Source: Chitiniphilus purpureus
Lineage (GTDB): Bacteria; Pseudomonadota; Gammaproteobacteria; Burkholderiales; Chitinibacteraceae
Direction: 5' to 3'
DNA length: 64,000 nt
Assembly (NCBI RefSeq): GCF_025642115.1
Contig: NZ_CP106753.1
Location: 1,449,501 to 1,513,500 of the forward strand
Within the stretch, counting starts at the first letter, position 1. The number at the start of each line of letters is the position of its first letter. Positions 50,022 through 58,304 of this stretch are shown here, piece by piece. A program made the translations under genes and the position numbers. The notes under the pieces were generated by a model that was given only the letters and a program-made list of their open reading frames with translations, had not been told where the DNA came from and did no database searches.

Positions 50022-50888
50022 TCAGTCCGTTTCCTTCAACTGCAGTGCCCGGGCGTACAGCGCATTGCGCGGGGCGCCGGTGATCGATTGGGCAAGGGCG
50101 ACTGCCTGTTTGAGCGGCAGTTCGGCCACCAGGGGGGCGAGCACGGTGTCATGCGCGTCGGCGGCTGTGGCCGCCGGGCGCGGTGGGGCGGCGTCGAGCA
50201 GCAGTACGAATTCGCCGCGCTGCTGGTTGGTATCGGCGCGCACGAACAAGGCCAGTTCGGCGAGCGGGGCGCGGCGTATGGTTTCGAAGGTCTTGGTCAG
50301 TTCGCGGGCCAGCACCGCGGGCCGGTCGCCGCCGAACAGCGCCACCAGATCGTCCAGCGTTTCCACGATACGGTGCGGCGCCTCGTAGCACACCAGCACG
50401 TAGGGCAGCTCGGCCAGCGGGGCGAGGGCGGCCTGGCGCTGGGCGCGCTTGGGCGGCAGAAAGCCGTAGAACAGGGTGTGCGGGCAGGTGAAGCCCGCGG
50501 CGCAGAGCCCGGTGGTCAGCGCGCTGGCACCGGGGATCGGCACCACCGGCAGGCCGGCGGCGTGCACCGCGGCGACCAGATGCGCCCCCGGGTCGGAGAT
50601 TGCCGGGGTGCCGGCATCGGAGACCTGGGCGATCGCGGCGCCCTCGGCCAGCCGGGCCACCAGTTTCTCGGCCATCGCGCGCTCGTTGTGTTCGCGCAGG
50701 CTGAGCATGGGCGTACCGATGCCCAAGTGCTTGAGCAGCTGCCCGGTCACCCGTGTATCCTCGGCCGCGATCAGGTCCACCTGCGCCAGGACGTCACGCG
50801 CGCGCGACGACAGATCCCTCAGATTCCCGATGGGTGTGGCCACCACATATAATGCAGGCCTTGTGATGAGGAAGGGCTCGTTATGCAC
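50022..50888 (-). CDS. rsmI: 16S rRNA (cytidine1402-2'-O)-methyltransferase
   Basis: The 288-residue SAM-dependent enzyme methylates the ribose of C1402 in 16S rRNA. It shows the tetrapyrrole-methylase fold: LYVVATPIGNLRDLSSRA, AEDTRVTGQLLKHLGI, SDAGTPAISDPG, PIPGASALTTGL and FYGFLPPK. The start appears to be the GTG at 50888, overlapping the divergent lpoA ATG, with GGAG upstream. The same divergent rsmI/lpoA layout is known from E. coli. Confidence 0.95.
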   Translation of the reverse strand: MHNEPFLITRPALYVVATPIGNLRDLSSRARDVLAQVDLIAAEDTRVTGQLLKHLGIGTPMLSLREHNERAMAEKLVARLAEGAAIAQVSDAGTPAISDPGAHLVAAVHAAGLPVVPIPGASALTTGLCAAGFTCPHTLFYGFLPPKRAQRQAALAPLAELPYVLVCYEAPHRIVETLDDLVALFGGDRPAVLARELTKTFETIRRAPLAELALFVRADTNQQRGEFVLLLDAAPPRPAATAADAHDTVLAPLVAELPLKQAVALAQSITGAPRNALYARALQLKETD

Positions 50889-52130
50889 GCTCTCGGTCTC
50901 CTGGCACGGCGCGGTCGGCGCCTGATGGCGTTGGCACTATACGGCGCGCTGGTATTGGCGGCCAGCGGTTGTGCGTCGCCCCCGCCCGCACCGCGCGAGA
51001 CGCCACTGGTGCTGCAACCCCGGCCCACCGCCGTACCCACGCCGCTTCCCAGCCCGGTGGTCGAGCTGCGTCCGCTCGCGGATGAGCCGGTGCGTTCAGG
51101 TCAGCCTGTCACCCCGGTCGCGGCCCCGCCCGGTCCGGCGTTCATCGGGCTGTTGCTGCCCACCCAATCGAAAACCTGGCGCGCCGCCGCGGAAGCCGTG
51201 CGTGCCGGCGCGCTGGCGGCCGAGCGTGCCCTGGCGGTGCCCGGCGCGCCGCCGTTGCAGACCATCGACACCTCGGACAACGAGCAGGACATCCTGGGCG
51301 CGTTCCAGCGCGCCCAGGCGCAAGGGGCGGTGGCGGTGATCGGGCCGTTGACCAAGGGAGCGGTCTCGTACCTGGGCGACAGTGCACAGTTCGATTTTCC
51401 GGTCATCGCGCTCAACAATTTCTCCGAGGAGACGCTGCGCCGGCCCAATCTGTACAGCTTCAACCTCTCGCTCGAATACGAGGCACGCCAGGCAGTGCGA
51501 TTCGTGGCCGACCAGGGGGCGAACCGCCCGGTGGTGGTGGTGGCGGGCGGTGTGCTGGCCAGGCGCATGGCACAGGGCTTCAGCGAGGGCTGGCGTGAGG
51601 AGCGCAATGGCCAGCCGTTGCTGGTGCAGGTGGAGGGCAACGATTTCGCCCAGGTGCGCGAGCGCGTTGCCGCCGCCGGGGGCGATGCAGTGTTCCTTGC
51701 TGCCGACAGCCGCATGGCGCGGCGGATCAGGCCGTTTCTGGGCAATGAACTGCCGGTGTTCTCGTCCAGCCAGATCGATCCGGGCAACCTTGGCCCGGCC
51801 GCGCTGGTCGATCTGGCCGGGATACGCTTTCTCGATATGCCGTGGCTGGCCAACCCCGGCGACCCCACCTACGATTTCTACCGCCGCACCCGCAGCAGGT
51901 CCAACGACATCGAGCGCCTGTTCGCGATGGGTGTCGATGCCTACCGGTTGGCGCTGGCCCTGCTGGAAAAGCAACCGGCGCAGGTGTACATCGCGGACGG
52001 CCTGACCGGCAGGCTGTCGATCGCGGCCGATGGGACAGTGCTGCGCGAACTGGTGCCGCGCAGCCTGACGGCCAGCCACACGGACCTGCCCGAGGCCCCG
52101 CCGCCGGTGGAGCCGTTGCCGGCGCTATGA
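50883..52130 (+). CDS. lpoA: Penicillin-binding protein activator LpoA
   Basis: The 415-residue outer-membrane lipoprotein stimulates PBP1a. The signal peptide ends in a lipobox with Cys30 (AASGC). A Pro-rich linker (33-80) leads to a periplasmic-binding-protein-like domain: [52 protein letters not shown] and [14 protein letters not shown]. The TPR part of E. coli LpoA is missing, as in many shorter homologues. It overlaps yraN by ATGA. Confidence 0.9.
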   Translation: MHALGLLARRGRRLMALALYGALVLAASGCASPPPAPRETPLVLQPRPTAVPTPLPSPVVELRPLADEPVRSGQPVTPVAAPPGPAFIGLLLPTQSKTWRAAAEAVRAGALAAERALAVPGAPPLQTIDTSDNEQDILGAFQRAQAQGAVAVIGPLTKGAVSYLGDSAQFDFPVIALNNFSEETLRRPNLYSFNLSLEYEARQAVRFVADQGANRPVVVVAGGVLARRMAQGFSEGWREERNGQPLLVQVEGNDFAQVRERVAAAGGDAVFLAADSRMARRIRPFLGNELPVFSSSQIDPGNLGPAALVDLAGIRFLDMPWLANPGDPTYDFYRRTRSRSNDIERLFAMGVDAYRLALALLEKQPAQVYIADGLTGRLSIAADGTVLRELVPRSLTASHTDLPEAPPPVEPLPAL

Positions 52131-52468
52131 CCGCGCGGGGTGCCGCCGCCGAGGCCCAGGCCGCCGATTACCTGGTACGCCAGGGCCTGCGCATCGTGGC
52201 CCGTAACTGGCGTTGCCGGCAGGGTGAGATCGACCTGATCGCGCGCGACGGTGCCACCTTGGTCTTTGTCGAGGTGCGCGCCCGCGCCGACAGCCGCTTC
52301 GGCGGGGCCGCAGCCAGCATCACCGCGGCCAAGCAGGCCCGCATCGCCGCCGCCGCGCGGCACTACCTGATGACCGTATCGCCATTGCCGCCGTGCCGCT
52401 TCGATGCCGTGTGCATCGACGGCGGACGGCTGCAGTGGCTGAAGAACTGCTTCGATGCCGCCGGTTGA
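52127..52468 (+). CDS. yraN: YraN family putative endonuclease-fold protein (UPF0102)
   Basis: A 113-residue protein with the family pattern [36 protein letters not shown] and LVFVEVRAR, including the E-x-D-L...E-V-R Holliday-junction-resolvase-like residues. It is translationally coupled to lpoA. The function is unproven. Confidence 0.93.
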   Translation: MTARGAAAEAQAADYLVRQGLRIVARNWRCRQGEIDLIARDGATLVFVEVRARADSRFGGAAASITAAKQARIAAAARHYLMTVSPLPPCRFDAVCIDGGRLQWLKNCFDAAG

Positions 52469-52486
52469 GCGGCACAAAGGAATGAC

Positions 52487-53077
52487 ATGGTATTGACCGA
52501 ACGGGTACAGCGGCATTTCTTCGACAGCATCGCCGCTGCCGAGACCACGATGGCGCTGCTGGCGCCCGCGATCGCCGTCTCGGCCGAGAAGATCGTGCAG
52601 ACGTTGATGGTCGACGGCAAGGTGATGGCCTGCGGCAACGGCGGCTCGGCGGCGCAGGCGCAGCATTTCGCGGCCTGCATGGTCGGCTGCTTCGAGCGCG
52701 AACGTCCGGGCCTTGCGGCACTGGCGTTGTCCACCGACAGCTCGGTGCTGACCGCGATCGGCAACCACTACGACTTCGACCTGGTGTTTTCCAAGCAGGT
52801 GCATGCGCTGGGCCGTGCCGGCGATCTGCTGCTGGCGATCTCGACCTCCGGCAATTCGGCCAATGTGATCTCCGCGGTGCATGCGGCGCACGACAGGCAG
52901 ATGGGCGTGATCGCGCTGACCGGGCATGAGGGTGGCCAGGTCGGGGAACTGCTGGCGGGCGACGACATCCACCTGTGCGTGCCGCTGACGCGTACCGCGC
53001 GCATCCAGGAGGCGCATATCACCATCATCCACGCATTGTGCGATGCCGTGGACTATCTGCTGTTGGGAGGGGAATAA
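52487..53077 (+). CDS. diaA: SIS-domain protein, DiaA-like
   Basis: A 196-residue GmhA/DiaA family protein: KVMACGNGGSAAQAQHFAA, STDSSVLTAIGNHYDFD, AISTSGNSANVI. The family includes sedoheptulose-7-phosphate isomerase and the DnaA-binding initiator-associating factor DiaA. The gene order lpoA-yraN-diaA-dolP favours DiaA. The product name GmhA cannot be excluded from sequence alone. Confidence 0.87.
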   Translation: MVLTERVQRHFFDSIAAAETTMALLAPAIAVSAEKIVQTLMVDGKVMACGNGGSAAQAQHFAACMVGCFERERPGLAALALSTDSSVLTAIGNHYDFDLVFSKQVHALGRAGDLLLAISTSGNSANVISAVHAAHDRQMGVIALTGHEGGQVGELLAGDDIHLCVPLTRTARIQEAHITIIHALCDAVDYLLLGGE

Positions 53078-53078
53078 C

Positions 53079-53666
53079 GTGAAACAACGTCTTGTCGCCT
53101 TGGCCGCCGTGGCGGTGCTCGGGCTCTCGGCGTGCGTGCCGGCCGTGTTCGTGGCCGGCGCCGCAGTGGGGGCGCTGGTCGGTTCCGATCCGCGCAATGC
53201 GCAGACCATCAAGAGCGACATCGATATCGGCGCGGGCATCAGCGCGCGGGTGATCGATACCTACCGCGAGCGCGCGCATGTCAACGTGAACGTCTTCAAT
53301 GGCCGCGTGCTGCTCACCGGCGAACTGCCGGACGAGGCGGCGCGGCAGAATGTGGCGCAGGTCGCCAGTACCTGGCCCGGCGCCAGGGTGGTGTACAACG
53401 AGACCGTGGCAGCACCGCCCTCGACACCGACCGAGCGCCTCAACGACACCCAGCTGACCGCACGGGTCAAGGCCACCATCCTGTCCGATGCAGGCAATGC
53501 CAGCGCCTTGCATTTCCTGGTGACCACCGAGCGCGGCACGGTCTATCTGATGGGCCTGGCCAGCGCCGAACTCACTGAGCGTGCCGCACGCTCGGCAAGC
53601 TATGTGCAGGGGGTGAACCGTGTGGTCAAGTACGTGGAAGTGATGCCCGAGCAGCAGAACAAATAG
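53079..53666 (+). CDS. dolP: BON-domain outer-membrane lipoprotein DolP
   Basis: The 195-residue protein starts at a GTG with GGGAGGGG upstream. It has a lipobox with Cys19 (LGLSAC) and two BON domains (about residues 50-115 and 120-190: INTYRERAH-like start, GRVLLTGELPDEAAR, YLMGLASAELTERAARSA). The E. coli homologue (YraP) supports outer-membrane integrity and cell-division-site functions. It is the last gene of the lpoA cluster. Confidence 0.92.
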   Translation: MKQRLVALAAVAVLGLSACVPAVFVAGAAVGALVGSDPRNAQTIKSDIDIGAGISARVIDTYRERAHVNVNVFNGRVLLTGELPDEAARQNVAQVASTWPGARVVYNETVAAPPSTPTERLNDTQLTARVKATILSDAGNASALHFLVTTERGTVYLMGLASAELTERAARSASYVQGVNRVVKYVEVMPEQQNK

Positions 53667-53672
53667 CGCCGG

Positions 53673-54305
53673 CTACAGCAGCGGCGCCAGGTCGCGTGCC
53701 AGCATCCGCGCCAGCAGCGGCTGCGCCTCGGCCGTGGGGTGCAGCCGGTCGTTCTGGAACAGATCCGGCCGCGCGATCACCGGGGCGAGCAGGAACGGCG
53801 TGAACCCGGTGCGGTAGCGTCTGGCAAGGTCGGCATAGGCGGCGGCGAATTCGGCGGTGTAGTCCGGGCCGTAGTTGGGCGGCATCTGCATGCCCACCAG
53901 GTGTACCTTGGCGCCGCTGCGCTGCGCCGCTTCGATCATCGCCGCCAGGTTGGCACGGGCGGTCTTGACCGGCAGCCCGCGCAGTCCGTCGTTGGCACCC
54001 AGCTCGATGACCACGATAGTGGGCTTGTGCTGTTTGAGTGCCGCCGGGAACCGAGTCCGTCCCCCGGCGGTCGTTTCGCCCGACACACTGGCGTTCACCA
54101 CCCGATAAGGCTTGCCCTGCTGCTTGAGCGTCTGGTCGAGCAGCCGTGGCCACGCCGCCTGTGCCGCAATGCCGTACCCGGCCGAGAGACTGTCGCCGAA
54201 TACCAGCAGCACTGGCTCGGCTGCCCGTACCGGGGCCGTGATCAGACCCAACCACAAGGCCAACAGGCCCACCACCATCCGCCCATATCCGCGAAGGCCC
54301 ATCAT
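53673..54305 (-). CDS. tesA: Periplasmic GDSL esterase TesA-like (thioesterase I / lysophospholipase)
   Basis: The 210-residue SGNH hydrolase has a signal peptide (residues 1-28), block I FGDSLSAGYG (Ser39), block II with Gly in VSGETTAGG, block III GANDGLRG and block V DRLHPTAEAQ with the catalytic Asp and His. It is divergent from ybbA as in E. coli. The ATG at 54305 is one base from the GTG of ybbA on the other strand. Confidence 0.93.
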   Translation of the reverse strand: MMGLRGYGRMVVGLLALWLGLITAPVRAAEPVLLVFGDSLSAGYGIAAQAAWPRLLDQTLKQQGKPYRVVNASVSGETTAGGRTRFPAALKQHKPTIVVIELGANDGLRGLPVKTARANLAAMIEAAQRSGAKVHLVGMQMPPNYGPDYTAEFAAAYADLARRYRTGFTPFLLAPVIARPDLFQNDRLHPTAEAQPLLARMLARDLAPLL

Positions 54306-54306
54306 C

Positions 54307-55008
54307 GTGAATCCCGCTCCTGTCAATCCGCCTTTCATGCTCGAAGCCGCCGGCTTGGGCAAGCATGTCACCGCCGCCACGGAAGAGCTCGACATCCTGG
54401 CCGACGTTTCGTTCCGGCTGCCCGCCGGGGCGAGCCTGGCCATCGTCGGTGCCAGTGGCTCGGGCAAGTCTACCTTGCTCTCGCTGCTGGCGGGCCTGGA
54501 CGTGCCCAGCCGCGGCACGGTGAGGCTGGCGGGCACGTCGCTTGGCGAGCTGGACGAGGATGGCCGCGCCCGGCTGCGCGGGCGGGTCAGCGGCTTTGTG
54601 TTCCAGGCCTTCCACCTGCTGCCCGAACTGACCGCGCTGGAGAACGTGATGCTGCCGTTGGAGCTGGCCGGGCGTGCCGATGCGGCCACTGTCGCCGGGG
54701 AGTGGCTGGCGCGGGTGGGGCTCGCGGCGCGGCGCGAGCATACGCCGCGCACGCTCTCGGGCGGGGAGCAGCAGCGCGTGGCGCTGGCCCGCGCGTTCGC
54801 ACCCGGCCCGCAGCTGCTGTTCGCTGACGAGCCCACCGGCAGCCTGGATACCCATACGGGCGAGCACGTCGCCGACCTGTTGTTCGAGCTCAACGCCTCG
54901 TCCGGCACCACGCTGGTGCTGGTGACGCACGACGAGAAGCTGGCCGCACGCTGTGGCGCGCGGCTGCGGCTGGCCGGCGGGCGCGTGATCGAGCAGGTGA
55001 ACGCATGA
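54307..55008 (+). CDS. ybbA: ABC transporter ATP-binding protein YbbA-like
   Basis: The 233-residue ATPase has Walker A GASGSGKST, a Q-loop in FVFQAFHLLPE, signature LSGGEQQRVALARA, Walker B LLFADEPTGSLD and the switch His in LVTHD. It belongs to the LolD/MacB-like class. The GTG at 54307 gives the family length, and an ATG at 54337 is an alternative. It overlaps the permease by ATGA. With ybbP it probably extracts or moves a lipophilic substrate, but the substrate is unknown. Confidence 0.92.
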   Translation: MNPAPVNPPFMLEAAGLGKHVTAATEELDILADVSFRLPAGASLAIVGASGSGKSTLLSLLAGLDVPSRGTVRLAGTSLGELDEDGRARLRGRVSGFVFQAFHLLPELTALENVMLPLELAGRADAATVAGEWLARVGLAARREHTPRTLSGGEQQRVALARAFAPGPQLLFADEPTGSLDTHTGEHVADLLFELNASSGTTLVLVTHDEKLAARCGARLRLAGGRVIEQVNA

Positions 55009-57476
55009 GCGGCGGACTTCTCACGCTGGCCTGGCGCCAGTTCCTGCGCGGGCTGCGCGCGGGCGAGCACCGTACGCTGATCGCCGCGCTCGCGGTCACC
55101 ATCGCGGCGCTGACGGCGGTGGGCCTGTTCGCCGGGCGCGTGGGCGCACTGCTGAATGCCGAAGCGAACAACCTGCTGGCGGCCGATGCGGTGCTGTCCG
55201 CCGACCATCCGATCCGGCCTGCGGCGCAGCAGCAGGCGGCCCGGCTCGGGCTGGCCACCAGCCAGGTCCAGACCTTCCCGTCGATGGCCTCGGCCAACGG
55301 CGATGCGGCACTGACCACGGTCAAGGCGATTGCCGGCCGCTACCCCTTGCGCGGCAGGCTCACGCTGAATGCCGGTCGGGGCAGCTACGCCGTGCACGCC
55401 GCGCCACCGCAGGGCGAAGTCTGGATCGACGAGCGGCTCGCGCACCGGCTCAAGCTCAAGGTCGGCGACGGGGTGCGGCTGGGGCGGCTGCAATTGCGCG
55501 TCGGCGCACTGATCGAGCGCGAGCCGGATATCGCGGTCGACTTCGCCGGGCTGCAGCCACGCCTGATCATGAATGCGGCACAGCTGCCGCAATCGGGCCT
55601 GCTCGGATTCGGCAGCCGCATCCGCTACCGGCTGCTGGTGGCCGGGCCGGATGCGGCGGTGGCGCAGTGGAAGCAGCAGGCCGAGCGCACGCTGGCGCGC
55701 GGCGAGCGGCTGGAGAATGTGCGCGAGTCGCAGCCGCAGGTGCGGCGCGCGCTGGAGCGTGCGGAAACCTTCCTGCGGCTGGTCACGCTGCTGGCGGCCA
55801 CGCTGGCCGGCACGGCCGTGCTGCTGGCGGCAAGGCGCTACAGCGCCCGGCAGGCCGACGCAGTGGCGCTGTTCGTCACGCTGGGTGCCACGCGCATGCG
55901 CATCCGCGCGTTGCTGTTCGCCGAGCTGGCGTTGATCTTCGGGCTGGCGGCGCTGATCGGCGGCGCGGTCGGCTGGATCACGCAGGCCGTGCTGGCGCTG
56001 CTGATCCGCGACAGTCTGCCCGGGGCGCTGCCGCAACCGGCACCCTGGCCTTGGCTGGCCGCCTGCGCGCTGGGGCTGGTGTTGCTCGCGGGGGTGGCGG
56101 GGCCGACGCTGATGCAGCTGGCGCGCACGCCGCCGGCGCGCGTGCTGCGGCGCGAGCTGGTCGCACCGGCGCGATTATGGCTGAGCTTGTCCATCACCCT
56201 TGCGGCGGCCGCGGCCGTGTTCTTCTGGGTGGCAGGCAGTGCCACGCTCGCGCTGTATGTGGCCGGTGGCATCGCCGGCGCATTGCTGGCCTCCGGCCTC
56301 TTGGGCTGGCTGCTGCTGCGGGTGGCTGCGCGCGTGGTGCGCGGCTTCGCCGCCCGTATCGCACTGCGCCAGCTGGCGCGCCGCACCTGGCTGTCGGCCG
56401 CCCAGCTCGGGGCGCTCGCGGTCGGCCTGCTCGGCCTGTGGCTGCTCACCGCGGTCGAACGCGATCTGCTGTCGAGCTGGGAGCGGCGCCTGCCGCCAGA
56501 TGCGCCCAATCTGTTCGCCTTCAACATCCAACCCGATCAGGCGGCGTCGTTCCAGCGGGCGCTGGCTGCCGCCGGTGTGACCGATGCGCTGCTGCAGCCG
56601 ATGATCCGGGGCCGCTGGGTGGCGCTGAATGGCCGTCCGGTCGAGGTGGCGCGCTATGAGGACGACCGGGCCCGCCGGCTGGCTGAACGCGAATTCAACC
56701 TCTCCTGGGGCGAGCAGCTGCGCGAGGACAACAAGCTGCAGGCCGGCCAGCCGTTGTCGGGCGCATCCGGCTGGTCGGTGGAGGCGGGGCTGGCCGAGAC
56801 CCTCGGCATCCGGTTGGGCGATACGCTGACCTTCGATGTGGCCGGCACGCCGGTGCAGGGGCGGGTGGTCAATCTGCGCACCGTGGAGTGGGACTCCTTC
56901 CGGGTGAACTTCTTCGTGGTCGGTACACCGGCGATGTTCGGCGAGGCGCCGACCAGCCTGATCACCAGCTTCTACCTGCCGCCGCAGCACCGCGCCGCAG
57001 TGGCCGGCTGGTCGCGGACGTTTCCCAATGTGACCTTTATCGACGTCGGCGAAGTGCTCGGCGAGGTGCGGCGCGTGCTGGGCCTGTCCGCCAGCGTGCT
57101 GCGACTGGTGTTCGTGTTCTGCCTTGCCGCCGGGGTGGTGGTGCTGCTGGCCGCGCTGGAGACCTCGGCGCCGGAGCGACGGCGCGAGGCAGCGGTATTG
57201 CGGGCCTTGGGCGCGCACAGCCGGCAGATCGCCGCGATCCAGTGGTGGGAGGGCGCACTGATCGGCGCCACCGCCGGCCTCGTGGCCGGGCTCGCCGCCA
57301 GTGCCACCGGTTGGCTGGTGGGGCGGCAGGTGCTGGCGTTGCCGGTGTCCTTCAACCTGTGGCTGCCGGCGGCGAGCCTGATCGCCGGGCTGGCGCTGGC
57401 GGGCATCGTCACGCTGTGGGAGCGGCGGCGGCTGGCCAGCGAATCGGCATTGGGGCTGCTGCGCGACCCCGGCTGA
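55005..57476 (+). CDS. ybbP: FtsX-like ABC permease YbbP-like
   Basis: The 823-residue permease has an N-terminal helix, a large periplasmic region (50-240), three helices with a FtsX domain (about 260-380), two to three further helices (390-500), a second periplasmic domain (500-690) and a final FtsX domain (about 700-815). The layout matches E. coli YbbP and similar ten-helix permeases. It pairs with YbbA. Confidence 0.92.
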   Translation: MSGGLLTLAWRQFLRGLRAGEHRTLIAALAVTIAALTAVGLFAGRVGALLNAEANNLLAADAVLSADHPIRPAAQQQAARLGLATSQVQTFPSMASANGDAALTTVKAIAGRYPLRGRLTLNAGRGSYAVHAAPPQGEVWIDERLAHRLKLKVGDGVRLGRLQLRVGALIEREPDIAVDFAGLQPRLIMNAAQLPQSGLLGFGSRIRYRLLVAGPDAAVAQWKQQAERTLARGERLENVRESQPQVRRALERAETFLRLVTLLAATLAGTAVLLAARRYSARQADAVALFVTLGATRMRIRALLFAELALIFGLAALIGGAVGWITQAVLALLIRDSLPGALPQPAPWPWLAACALGLVLLAGVAGPTLMQLARTPPARVLRRELVAPARLWLSLSITLAAAAAVFFWVAGSATLALYVAGGIAGALLASGLLGWLLLRVAARVVRGFAARIALRQLARRTWLSAAQLGALAVGLLGLWLLTAVERDLLSSWERRLPPDAPNLFAFNIQPDQAASFQRALAAAGVTDALLQPMIRGRWVALNGRPVEVARYEDDRARRLAEREFNLSWGEQLREDNKLQAGQPLSGASGWSVEAGLAETLGIRLGDTLTFDVAGTPVQGRVVNLRTVEWDSFRVNFFVVGTPAMFGEAPTSLITSFYLPPQHRAAVAGWSRTFPNVTFIDVGEVLGEVRRVLGLSASVLRLVFVFCLAAGVVVLLAALETSAPERRREAAVLRALGAHSRQIAAIQWWEGALIGATAGLVAGLAASATGWLVGRQVLALPVSFNLWLPAASLIAGLALAGIVTLWERRRLASESALGLLRDPG

Positions 57477-57581
57477 TCCATGTGGTGGGCGCATGGGGTC
57501 GATGCGCACGGCGCCGGTGGCACTGCCGGCACGGTCGCGTATGCTGCCTACATGACAACGTCGCATCGGGGGAGGGGCGAG

Positions 57582-57902
57582 ATGGATTGGTATATCGAAA
57601 ACGTGGTGCCGGCGCTGATCGGCACCGCGGTGCTCTGCCTGCTGCTGTACGTGCTGTTGGCGCGGCTGCTGTTCGACTACATCGCGCGCAACTATGGCGA
57701 CCTGTTGCCCAAGCGCGAAACATGGATGCATGGCGACGATATCGCGATGGGGTTCATCACCACTCTGGGCGACATCGGCCGCAGCGGCAACTGGCGCCGG
57801 ATCGCACATCCGTTCTGGCGGCGGCTGTTCGTGGCCAACCGCGTCATCGGCTGGGTCGGCACGCTGGCCTTGATGGTGTTTTTGGCGGGTTTCCTGATCT
57901 GA
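57582..57902 (+). CDS. Small two-helix membrane protein (106 aa), paralogue A
   Basis: GGAGGGG six bases before the ATG supports this start. One helix near the N-terminus (about 7-30), then FDYIARNYGDLLPKRETW, a soluble middle (40-75) and a C-terminal helix (82-104). It shares its plan with the next gene. The family is unknown. Confidence 0.65.
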   Translation: MDWYIENVVPALIGTAVLCLLLYVLLARLLFDYIARNYGDLLPKRETWMHGDDIAMGFITTLGDIGRSGNWRRIAHPFWRRLFVANRVIGWVGTLALMVFLAGFLI

Positions 57903-57965
57903 CCGAAACACAGGGCAAGCGCCCCCGATCATGCTGACCGGGTCACGGATCTGACCGGCGTGGTG

Positions 57966-58301
57966 ATGGCCCATTGGTTTACCGATTACATGCTGCCCGG
58001 CCTGGTGGTCGGTGCCGTGGCCGGCGAATTCGGCTACCTGATCTGTGCCCGCGTCCTGTACGAATACGCCGAGCGGCACTACCCCGATCTGGTGCTGATG
58101 CGCGAGGCAGGCGAAGAGCGCGATCTGACCGGCTTCATCCGCATGCAGCGCCACTGGCGCCGCAGCAGGGCCTATCGCCGGATCGAGGCCCGATGGTGGC
58201 AATGGCTGTTCCAGAGCAATTTCTGGCTGGGCTGGTTTGCCGTGTGTTGCATGGTCCTGCTGCTGCTGGCGTTTGCGCTGGGTGACCGCTGGCTGCCCTA
58301 G
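57966..58301 (+). CDS. Small two-helix membrane protein (111 aa), paralogue B
   Basis: The helix at 8-28, then YEYAERHYPDLVLMREAG, a basic middle (RRSRAYRRIEARWW) and a C-terminal helix (86-104). The segment after helix 1 matches paralogue A in spacing and residues (Y-x-x-R-x-Y-x-D-L), so the two are tandem duplicates. ATG 57966 lies after two GTGs in frame, and the start is uncertain. Confidence 0.6.
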   Translation: MAHWFTDYMLPGLVVGAVAGEFGYLICARVLYEYAERHYPDLVLMREAGEERDLTGFIRMQRHWRRSRAYRRIEARWWQWLFQSNFWLGWFAVCCMVLLLLAFALGDRWLP

Positions 58302-58304
58302 ACC

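Noticed and set aside
52487..53077. Calling the SIS protein GmhA (heptose pathway)
   Set aside because: The neighbours match the lpoA-yraN-diaA-dolP cluster and no other heptose genes are nearby, so DiaA-like is preferred.
51941..53239. 432-codon minus-strand frame
   Set aside because: Antisense of lpoA, yraN, diaA and dolP.
53673..56036. 787-codon minus-strand frame
   Set aside because: Only its last 210 codons (tesA) are real. The rest is antisense of ybbA and ybbP.
56175..58202. 675-codon minus-strand frame
   Set aside because: Antisense of ybbP and the small membrane genes; Gln/His/Arg-rich noise.
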